Origin: Prasinococcaceae sp. CCMP 1430
Lineage: Eukaryota; Prasinodermophyta; Palmophyllophyceae; Prasinococcales; Prasinococcaceae
DNA: 22,859 nt
Direction: 5' to 3'
Assembly (NCBI GenBank): GCA_013416795.1
Contig: RQSC01000019.1
Span: 39,962 to 62,820, forward strand
Positions 1 to 7,507 of the stretch are shown here, piece after piece. The notes below the pieces were generated by a model, which was given only the letters and a program-made list of their open reading frames with translations, was not told where the DNA came from and did not search any database. The translations under genes and the position numbers were made by a program. Positions within the stretch are counted from its first letter, which is position 1; each line of letters opens with the position of its first letter.

Positions 1-141
1 GCGGGAGTGCGTCGCGGGCAGGGGCGCGCGCGCCGGGGCGGGGCGTGGGCGGGGGGCGGGCGCGCGCGCGCGCGTGCGCGCGAACGCAGCCCTTACCATC
101 AGTTGAGGAGGGCGAGGGGCCCCACCGCCGGCGGCGAGGGA

Positions 142-225
142 CAGGAGGAACACAAAACGCGCCAGGAGGAACACAAAACGCGACAGGAGGAACACAAAAC
201 GCGACAGGAGGAACACAGGACGCGG
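142..225. repeat. 21-bp minisatellite, 4 units
   Basis: Four head-to-tail 21-bp units built on CAGGAGGAACACAAAACGCG. The first three differ only at the last base, and the fourth has two changes (ACAGGACGCGG). It lies about 70 bp downstream of the stop codon of the minus-strand membrane protein gene, so it falls in its 3' UTR or just beyond. No coding role is supported. Confidence 0.9.
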
Positions 226-293
226 AGAGGAGGAAGCTTCTGCTCGCTCGCTAGTCGGCTTGTACTGGAGCGACGCGTAGGGGGCATCGCTAG

Positions 294-1354
294 CTACTGC
301 GCGCTCGTGTCTGTCGCCTGCCCCTTCGCGGTGGCGTAGGTGATGTCGCCCGACGGCACGTAGGGCGCGGGCGGGGCCATCTGCGCCATCTGAGAGCCCT
401 GAGGCTGCGGCTGTGCGACCGGCATTGCGTTTCCACCGACCACGACGGGATGTTGCGGGATTGGGGCGCCCCAGTGCGGCGCCATGGCCACGGCGGGATA
501 GCCGGCGGGATAGCCGGGATACCCTTGGGGCGCTCCCATGTGCACGCCGCCTGACGGAACCAGGCTAACCGGCGCCCTCCTGCGGAAGCAGCACGTCTTA
601 GTGCACGCGCACACGCCAATGCCGATGGCCGTGGCGGCGACGACGAGGCCGACGATGAGGCCGATGAGTGGCCCGGCTTCAACCGTGCAGCACTGCTCGG
701 TGTCCCTGCCGCAGCAGATCTCGTCGTCAAAGAGCTGCGTGTAGCACGCGCCGGCCGGGATCCTCGTGAAGGGGCTGGACTCGCAGTCGCTCGCCGCGAC
801 GCACTCGAAGCCCCCAACCCATTCCGGGCTGCACTCGCCTTCGTTCTGACCGTCATCTGAATGTGTGCGTGATTGCGCCCGCACGCGCGTGTGCGCGAGT
901 GTGTCGCACGCAGCAGTCGCGTGCGCGCCCGACCACATGTGCACACTGTCAGATGCGCGCGACAACGCACACGCTCGCAGCCATACGCGCACAAACGCGT
1001 GCGCGCACGCACTGTGGTGGCGCGTGTCGTCGTCGTTGACGCCCGCCGCGTCCACCATGGCCCTGGTGTAGCCCTCCGTGCAGCAAACGAAATCGCCCTC
1101 GTCGTACATGGAGCAGCCCTGCTCGGTCTTCACGGGCACGAGGCCCCGAGTGCAGCCGAACTCCTCGCTGCCTGGGGCGCAGCAGTCGTCGGCGAAGGAT
1201 TCGCATGCGTCGCGCGTACATCCGGGGTCGTCGGGCAGCGACGGAAACCACTTTGTGGCGGCCTCTGCCTCTTCCTCGGCCCGCACGGCGCCGCTCGCGG
1301 CGAGCATCGCGAACGCCGTCGCGAGCGCGGCCAGGGGCGCCGCGGCGCGCGCGG
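294..1354 (-). CDS. Cys-rich type I membrane protein, 5' end missing
   Basis: Two exons on the minus strand: 1354-1013 and 856-294, separated by a 156-bp GT-AG intron (1012-857) rich in CA/CG steps. The phase-1 junction joins GVNDDDTRHH to NDGQNEGEC. The protein starts inside a signal peptide (APLAALATAFAMLAASGAVRA) followed by an acidic stretch. A Cys-rich ectodomain has two halves, each containing CC pairs (DDCCAP, FVCC; then EICC, EQCC). One transmembrane helix (GPLIGLIVGLVVAATAIGIG) is followed by CACTKTCCFRRR, a cysteine cluster suited to palmitoylation plus a basic stop-transfer. The cytosolic tail is rich in Pro, Gly, Tyr and Gln. The initiator ATG is not present because the reading frame runs into the single N at 1355. 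I do not recognise the family. A surface receptor or adhesion-type protein is an inference from topology only. Confidence 0.72.
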
Positions 1355-1355
1355 N
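1355..1355. other. single-N assembly join
   Basis: One undetermined base. To its left a minus-strand gene is cut inside its signal peptide. To its right a plus-strand Rubisco activase fragment begins in mid-domain. Two genes broken at the same base suggest that the N stands for missing sequence or a contig join rather than one ambiguous nucleotide. Confidence 0.6.
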
Positions 1356-1760
1356 AGACAGCAGCAAACGCAGGCGACAGTCAACACGCAGAATGCCAGC
1401 GCGGAGCTGATGGCAATCTGCGATGACCCGACACGCGTGCGCGGTGGCCTCGCGGCAGAGGCGCGGTGCCCGCGTGTGCCTATCGTTGTCACTGGAAACG
1501 ATCTCGGGCGCGTGTACGCACCACTGCTGCGCGATGGTCGCATGGATAAATTCTTCTGGGAGCCGACAGTCGACGAGAAGGCTGAAATGCTTGCGGCCAC
1601 CTTCGCGGCTGCTGGGGATGAGAGCGACGTAGTGGCGACGCTCACGCAGGATGACGCTGAGGCCATCGTGCGCGCACACCCTCGACAGTCGCTGGACTTT
1701 TTCGGCGCGGCTCGCTCGCGGTGCGTAGATTCCGCCGTGCGCGCGTGGATATTCTCCCAG
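1356..1760 (+). pseudogene. Rubisco activase fragment (green type)
   Basis: The frame reads TQATVNTQNASAELMAICDD, PRVPIVVTGNDLGRVYAPLL, RDGRMDKFFWEP and HPRQSLDFFGAARSR. These match, in order, the C-terminal half of the AAA+ module of plant and green-algal Rubisco activase, the ATP-driven stromal chaperone that removes inhibitory sugar phosphates from Rubisco. Walker A and B, the transit peptide and the N-domain should lie upstream, but the sequence stops at the N at 1355. Downstream, similarity ends near VRAWIFSQ, immediately before a possible donor (GTGGGTGG at 1761). The conserved C-terminal segment of the family is absent and MCM9 coding begins about 110 bp later. No internal stop or frameshift is seen in the preserved part. 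It is either an internal exon misplaced by assembly or a real gene fragment; I label it pseudogene only because both ends are missing. The family identification is firm. Confidence 0.75.
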
Positions 1761-1869
1761 GTGGGTGGCACTGGCAGCAGCTCTCTGGAGCCTGTGACGC
1801 ACAGCATCATGCGGAGCTACGACAGACGACGCGGGGTGTCCACAGCATGGGGGGGCGCGGGCGGTGTAA

Positions 1870-4105
1870 GTGTCGACCGCGGCGGCGGCGTTCGTGGCGG
1901 CACGCTGCGCCGCGGGCGTCGACGCGCTGCTCGACGCCGCGGGCGAGAGCGACGCGCACGCGCTGCCCGTCGACTTCCTCGAGGCGCACGACTTCGACGA
2001 GGTGCTCGGGGAGGCGCTCTACTGGCAGCCGGAGCGCACCATCCAAGCGCTCGAGCGCGCCGCGGTGGGAGCGCAGGCTGACGCGCTACGCGCGAGGGAG
2101 GAACGCGCCGCCGCTGAGGCCTCGGCGGCGGGCGCCGACCCCGCGAGCGTCTGGGACGACGCGGCCCTCGGCAGCGTGAAGCGGGCCGTGCGCGCGCGGG
2201 TGACGCTGCCGCGCGTCGTCGGCTGCGCGCCCCCCATCTCCGCGCTGCGCGCGCGCGACGCGGGGCGCCTGCTGAGCGTGCGCGGGACGGCGGTGCGCAC
2301 CGGCCCCGTCAAGGCCATCGAGGCCGAGAAGGAGTTCAGGTGCCCGTGCTGCAAGCAGCACTTCCTGGTGAGCGCCGACCTGGAGGCGGGCGGCGCGATC
2401 GAGCCGCCCGAGAGCTGCCCCGTGCGCCCGGGCTGCCGTGGCGTGTCGTTCGCGCCCGTCGAGGACGCGCCCCGCATGTCGGACTTCCAGGAGGTGAAGC
2501 TTCAGGAGCTGCTCTCCGAAGTTGGGGTCGGCCGCGTGCCGGCGTCGGTGGTCGTGCTGCTCGAGGCGGACCACGCGGGCGCCTTCCGCGCCGGCGAGGA
2601 CCTCGAGGTCTGCGGGTACCTCACCCGCCGGTGGCAGCCGCCCTCGCGGGGCCGCCGCTGCGACGTGGAGATGGCGCTGCGTGCGTGCCGCGTTGCGCGG
2701 CTCGGCCGGCGCGGCCGCGGCGCGGGCTGCGCGCGCGAGCCCCGCGGAGCGCCGCGCGTTCGAGGCGCGCTGGGAGAGCGCTCGCGCGCGCGGGCGAGAG
2801 CTCGCCGAGCGCGACGCGCTCCTACGAGCTGTCTGCCCGCAGGTGCACGGCATGGCGCTGGCAAAGCTCGCCGTGGTACTGACGGTCATCGGCGGCGTCG
2901 CGCGTGAGAGCGCGTCGGGCGCGCGCGTGAGGGGCGAGTCCCACCTGCTCGTCGTCGGAGACGCGGGTATGGGCAAGTCGCAACTGCTGCGAGCGGCCGC
3001 CAACCTCGCGCCGCGCGCGACCGTCACCACGGGGTGCGGATCGACCGCGGCGGGGCTCACGGCGGCGGCAGTGAAGGATGGGGGCGAGTGGGCGCTCGAG
3101 GCCGGTGCTCTGGTCCTTGGTGACGGTGGCTTGTGCTGCATCGACGAGTTCGACTCGATGAAGGAGCAGGACCGAGCGGCCATCCACGAGGCTCTCGAGC
3201 AACAGACGGTCTCTGTCGCCAAGGCTGGTGTGGTATCGACGCTTCGCGCGCGCACGGCCGTCTTCGCCGTGACAAATCCCAAGGGCACGTACGACCGCGC
3301 GCTTTCGCTCGACTGCAACACGTCGTTGGGTGGGCCCCTTCTTTCGCGTTTCGACATGGTGCTCGTGCTGCCAGATGTTCAGAAGCCAGAATGGGACGCA
3401 GCGGTCGCTGATCACATCCTCGCGGTGCGTGAGGTCCTCGTCATCAGTTGCTTGCACACCGCCGCGATGATTTGGCGCGTGCGCCGTAGCGCGCACTCGG
3501 ACTCTGCATCTTACCGGTGCTGACTTCGGTGACCACGCCGCTTGGCATCGCTCGCCCGCTTCACCCCCCATCCCCCGCGCGTGCGCGGCGGCGCTCTCTG
3601 TTGCGCGGACGCGCGCGTGCAGGCGCGGAGGGCGACTAGCGACGCACCTTCGGAGGGCGACCCAGTGAGTGGAGCGCCCGGCGTTGCTCCCGCAGGGACC
3701 TGGACGGCGGGATCGCTGCGCCGATATTTCGCACACGTGAAGGAGGAGCACAGCCCGCACCTGGACAAGCCTGCTGAAGAGGTTCTGTCCGCATACTATC
3801 AGCTGCAGCGCCAGGCAGAGGGCCGCAACGCTGTGCGTACGACGATCCGTCTGCTGCAGAGCCTGATCCGCATTGCGCAGGCGCACGCCCGTCTGTGCTG
3901 CCGCGGCGTCGCAGGCGCGGGCGACGCGGTGGTGGCCGTCCTGCTGCTCGAGAATTCGATGAGCACGAGAGCGTTGCTCGGCGACAGTGCGGTGCGCGTG
4001 CGCGACGACTTCGCCGCCGACGCCGACGAGGCCCATGATGAGCTCGTCGTCACCGTGCTCGAGCGGCTCAAGCTTGGCCATCTGCTGAACCGCGCGCGCT
4101 CCTAG
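1870..4105 (+). CDS. MCM9: MCM9 DNA helicase
   Basis: AAA+ MCM-family helicase that works with MCM8 in homologous recombination and mismatch repair in the nucleus. Probable exons are 1870-2684, 2740-3428 and 3696-4105, giving about 635 residues. The N-terminal MCM domain includes a zinc finger (FRCPCCKQHF then CPVRPGC, roughly residues 156-186) and the DFQEVKLQE segment. Then come Walker A GDAGMGKSQ (~344), Walker B LCCIDEFDSM (~403) and arginine finger LLSRFD (~472). The stretch TSLGGPLLSRFDMVLVLPD and the C-terminal YYQLQRQAEGRNAVRTTIRL are diagnostic of MCM9 over MCM2-8. The vertebrate-type long C-terminal tail is absent. The start is unresolved: an in-frame TAA sits at 1867-1869 and no in-frame ATG precedes the conserved N-terminus, so a short upstream exon is required or the locus is misjoined. 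A frame change near 2685-2739 fits a 55-bp mini-intron. Confidence 0.9.
3429..3695 (+). other. MCM9 intron 2
   Basis: GTGAGG donor and CCGCAG acceptor, 267 bp. It joins DHILAVR to TWTAGSLRRYF in phase 1, which restores the order of conserved blocks (AAA+ lid, then winged-helix region). In-frame stops occur inside it. Confidence 0.7.
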
Positions 4106-4283
4106 CAAGCAAAAGAGAGTGCGCGCAATCCAGGCCCGCCGCCGCGCGCCTTTTGTATGTAGAATATCCCCGAGTGTATGTACTTGTGGCGGCAGCACGC
4201 GAGCCGTTGTCCGTCGATGTCAGTAGTGGACAATTTACAAGGAAGCGGGCGGTGGCGCGCGCACACTCCTGCGCGAGGGTGCG
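4106..4283. other. convergent intergenic region
   Basis: Only 178 bp separate the stop codons of MCM9 (+) and RRN3 (-). It must hold both 3' UTRs. Composition drops to moderate GC with TGTATG-type runs. Apart from the TGTAA signal for RRN3 nothing else is recognisable. Confidence 0.7.
4235..4239 (-). terminator. TGTAA poly(A) signal for RRN3
   Basis: TTACA on the plus strand reads TGTAA on the minus strand, about 45 bp past the RRN3 stop codon. TGTAA is the usual green-algal polyadenylation signal. The match is short, so its position after a stop codon is the main support. Confidence 0.5.
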
Positions 4284-6249
4284 CTACGTGGGCGTCAGGG
4301 CCATGGGATCGGTGATGTCGACGACTCCGAACGGCGTGCCATTGAGCGGCGTGCCGCCGCCCGACGCCGTCCCGCCGTCCGAACGCCACGTGCCCACGTG
4401 CATCTTGCCAAAGCCCGCCTCGCGCATCAGCGACATGCCACCGCCCTCGCCCACGCTCTGCTGCAGCGAGCCCAGGTGCGAGCCGCCTTGGGAGAGCGAG
4501 CCGAAGTCGCCCTCGCGGTCTGTGTCTGCGTCGGTCGTCTCGCCATCCTCGCCCTCGTCGTCGCCGCCTGGCCACTCGAGGTAGAGGTCCTGCACAAATT
4601 TGTACGAATTCTTCAGCCGGTAGGGGTCGAACGGGAAGAGCACGTGGAAGCGCGTGAGAATCAGCTTGTTGCCACCCGCCGCTCCGCCGGCAGCGCCCTT
4701 GTTCGCCTCGGCCGCCTGCGCCTTGGTGAGTAGATCGTCGCGCATGGCGATGGCCTGGGAGCAGTCCGCGAGTCCGTGCGCGGCCGCTAACCTCGCGAAC
4801 TCGTCGGCCACGTCGGGCATGACCCCCGCGAGAGGCGCGAGCGGGTGTCCCACCAGCTGTTGCAGGGGCAGCGAGCGCATCACGTCGGCCGTGTGCGGCT
4901 CCGCCATCAAGCCCGCCAAGCGGTAGCACAGCGCGTACAGCGCCGCCTGCACGCTCGCGTAGAAGACGGCGTGGTGCGATGCCGCGTCGGCGTTGGCGGC
5001 GCTGGGCGGCACGCACAGCGCCGGCGTGCGCTCGGCCTCGCGCGCGTGCGCCACCGCGAAGCTAACGCACGAGCGCACTGCCTCGGCCACGATAAGACCC
5101 TCGAGGTACGACGCCCGCGCGACGTACGACCCGAGGTACGCCGCCGCCGCCTGGCGCAGCGCCGAGGGCTGCGTGGGCGCCGACATGCGCTCGTACATGG
5201 AGCGCACGAGCCGTGGCCCGCACGTGCGCGCGTCGCCCGAAGCCGCCACGAAGAGGAGGAACTGCGTGAATTTGGACTGGTACGTCGGCAGGATGGACGT
5301 CTCGAAGCATCGCATGAGCGTGGCGAAGGCCTCGTGGAGCTGGCCGGCCTGCGCGCGGCGCGAGAGGTGCAGGAAGGCCTCCTCCATCAGCCCGTCGAGC
5401 GTGTTTGCCCACTGGTCGATGGGCTGCTTTACCGCGCCGCCGCTCCTCCCGTTCGCCGCCCCGCCCGCGCTGCATGTCCCGCCGTTGGAGAGCGAGCCCG
5501 TGTGCGTGCCCGTCGCGCGCGTTCCCCCGTGGCTGCCTCCGGCGTCGCCCTCAAGGTCGAGCTCGAACTGCTCCTCGTCGTCCATGGCGAGCGCGGGCTC
5601 GTCCTCGTCCTCGCCGGGCGTCGAGAGGTCCTCCCACCGCACCTCCACGTCGAGCGCGATGAGGTGGTCCACCGCGGCCGCGAGCAGGCGCTCGCGCAGC
5701 GGGCAGAGCGCGGCGTGCTCTGCCATGCGGAACATGGCCGCGTGGAAGCACGTCTGCAGGGCGGCCGGCATCCGCGGATGCGGCATCTGCCGCACGACCG
5801 TCGGCAGCAGCCGCTGCAGCGATGCGGGTGCCACCGCGGACGCGCCGCCCAGCGCGTCGAGCAGCGCGCCGTGCACGCGCGCCTGCTCCGCGGGGAGGGG
5901 CGCTTCGAGCGGCGGCGGTGGCTCCTGCGCCGCGCCGCCCGATTGCGCGGCGAACTCCGCTGCGGCCGCCTTTTGCGCCGCGGCGTACAGCGACGGCGGC
6001 ACCAGCTGCGACACGCACGAGTCCACGACCAGCGGCACCCACGCGCCGCTGGCGGCGCACACGGCCGTCGCGAACTGCACGTAGGCGACGCCCGTCTCGG
6101 CGCCGGCGACCCACAGGTCCACCTTGAGCGCCGAGCGCACGAGCTCGGCGTGCGCCGCCTCCCGCAGCGCGCCCGCGCACTGGCCCAGCGCGTGCAGCCA
6201 CGCCGAGTCTCCGCGACGCCGAAGTCAGTGGCGCGCTGAGCTCGCTCAT
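4284..6249 (-). CDS. RRN3: RNA polymerase I initiation factor RRN3 / TIF-IA
   Basis: RRN3 bridges RNA polymerase I to promoter-bound factors and sets the rate of rDNA transcription in the nucleolus. The open frame 6224-4284 reads through family hallmarks in order: WLHALGQCAGALREAAHAEL and YVQFATAVCAASGAWVP (N-terminal HEAT-like helices), LLPTVVRQMPHPR, LIALDVEVRWEDL followed by an acidic linker (EDEDEPALAMDDEEQFELD), WANTLDGLMEEAFLHL, FETSILPTYQSKFTQFLLF, LRQAAAAYLGSYVARASYLE, and the signature FHVLFPFDPYRLKNSYKFV near the C-terminus, then an acidic and Gly/Ser-rich tail. No ATG lies in the conserved frame: it meets a stop at 6225-6227. The nearest upstream ATG is at 6249-6247 (MSELSAPLTS) in another frame, so a small intron or a frameshift near 6205-6230 is needed. 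The central frame has no introns. Family assignment is strong; the first ~20 residues are uncertain. Confidence 0.87.
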
Positions 6250-6424
6250 GGAGTCGCTCACTCGCGCCCGCTCGCAGCGGCGCAGGGCGACCTCCGCCGA
6301 GCAGATCCGGGGGGCTGCGCGGCGCGGAGCGGCGCTGCGGCGAATGGGCGGGTGAAGCGCTGCGCAGGCGGTGAGGGGGGCGGGAGGCGGAGGAGGAGGA
6401 GGAGGCGGAGGAAGGGGGGGAGGG

Positions 6425-6466
6425 CGCCGCGCGCGCGCGCGCGCGCGCGGTGTGGCGCGCGCGCGC
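6425..6466. repeat. (GC)n tract
   Basis: Nearly uninterrupted alternating GC with a short GTGTG interruption. Alternating CG is the classical Z-DNA-forming sequence. It lies about 180 bp upstream of the proposed RRN3 start. Confidence 0.8.
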
Positions 6467-6478
6467 CGTGCGACCGTC

Positions 6479-6612
6479 ATCCGTAAACGAAATACGTCCC
6501 GCAAAATAAATGCGGTATTGAAATAATCCATGCTCCGCATACAATACTAATATAAAACCTGCAGAGTCGGGAAAACGACGGATATGGTTTTAAAAACCAA
6601 ACGCCTGCAATA
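6479..6612. other. AT-rich island
   Basis: About 130 bp whose A+T content is visibly far above that of the flanks (runs such as AAAATAAAT, ATACTAATATAAAAC, GGTTTTAAAAACC). It contains TATAAAA at 6551-6557. No open frame or structured RNA was recognised. A core promoter or nucleosome-free region is the simplest reading; an inserted organellar or mobile fragment is possible. Confidence 0.6.
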
Positions 6613-6675
6613 ACTTCACGGAACACCGCCGAATTGCGCCGCGCGAGCCTCCCGGCGCACCGCGCCGCCCGCCGC

Positions 6676-6705
6676 GAGAAAAAAAAAGAAAAAAAGAAAA
6701 AAAGG
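6676..6705 (+). repeat. oligopurine A/G tract
   Basis: Thirty consecutive purines, mostly A in runs of 7-9 broken by G, inside a GC-rich surround. It is likely to exclude nucleosomes; function is inferred only. Confidence 0.85.
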
Positions 6706-7186
6706 CGCGAGGCGTCCCCGCGGAACGCGGATGTTTCGCCCGGTGCGTCCCACGCCGCCCCCCCTCGCCCCGCGCCCCGCCGTCGGCGCCCCGACCCCGC
6801 TTTCGACCCGGAGTTCGACCCGGCCCGACGCGCACCCCGCGCGCCGGCCTCGCGCGGCGGCCGGGGGCGCGTTCGGGTGCGTTTGTTTCGACTTTTAGGG
6901 TAATGATTAAGAGGGTTAATAACTGCAAACTGCCACGTCGGCACTTTTATGTACTTACTGGCCGGTCACGGAGGGGTGTAGGGGGAGCCAACCGTTCTGA
7001 TCGTGTGTTTGCAGGCTTGCCGCTATGGTTTCCCGTGGGTTCATTTTATAGAAGCCAGTGTTAGGGCCTCCCAATCGCGTACTTACTGATGGTGCGTTTT
7101 GTCCGTTGCCGTCGGTTGGGTCGCGCGGTTCGAGCGAGTCCGCGCGAGTGCGCGCGCGCGCGCGTGTTCGTGCGCGTGGGTGGGAG

Positions 7187-7211
7187 GGTGTGCGTGTGTG
7201 TGGGTGTGTGT

Positions 7212-7244
<33 letters not shown>
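7187..7244 (+). repeat. (TG)n microsatellite
   Basis: TG dinucleotide repeat, uninterrupted from about 7215 to 7244, with GGG interruptions before it. It lies upstream of the J-protein start, on the strand opposite in sense to the CA repeats of that gene's introns. Confidence 0.9.
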
Positions 7245-7246
<2 letters not shown>

Positions 7247-7356
7247 GGGGGTTGGCGGCCATTCGATGCGCAGCGCGGCGAGGGCGAGCGGAGGGCCGCA
7301 AGTTATGAATAGGAATAGGATCTCCGCTCGCAAATGCGACATGTCAGACGGCGCGC

Positions 7357-7440
7357 GTGTGAGTGTGTGTGTGGGTGCTGTGTGTGTGTGTGTGTATGTG
7401 TGTGTATGTGTGTGTTGTGTGTGTGCGTGTGTGCGCGCGC
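7357..7440 (+). repeat. (TG)n microsatellite, imperfect
   Basis: Interrupted TG repeat with TATG and GCTG variants, ending about 70 bp before the proposed J-protein ATG, so it may be part of its 5' UTR. Confidence 0.85.
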
Positions 7441-7507
7441 CACACAGCACGCCCACAGCGCGCCCCCGCGCGCATCTGCCGCCGCAGCGGCAGAAGCAGC
7501 AGCCGCG

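Larger units (their letters stand above)
6250..7507. promoter_or_regulatory. divergent promoter region RRN3 / J-protein
   Basis: A 1.26-kb region lies between two divergently transcribed genes and contains no convincing gene. It holds a GGA-rich tract (6385-6425), (GC)n (6425-6466), an AT-rich island with TATAAAA at 6551-6557, an A-rich oligopurine run (6676-6705), a second AT-richer stretch (6885-7085) with a telo-box-like TTTTAGGGT (near 6894), and two (TG)n blocks closer to the J-protein start. I checked it by eye for tRNA A/B boxes and U6-like sequence and saw none. Confidence 0.6.

Noticed and set aside
2086-3357. 423-codon minus-strand frame opposite MCM9
   Set aside because: GC-rich shadow frame; the plus strand carries all MCM motifs.
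6580-6606. GGTTTTAAAAACC as a hairpin terminator
   Set aside because: The arms meet with no room for a loop, and it lies in a promoter region, not after a gene.
7120-7150. GGTTCGAGCGAGTCC resembling a tRNA B box
   Set aside because: No matching A box or acceptor stem can be found at the right distance.
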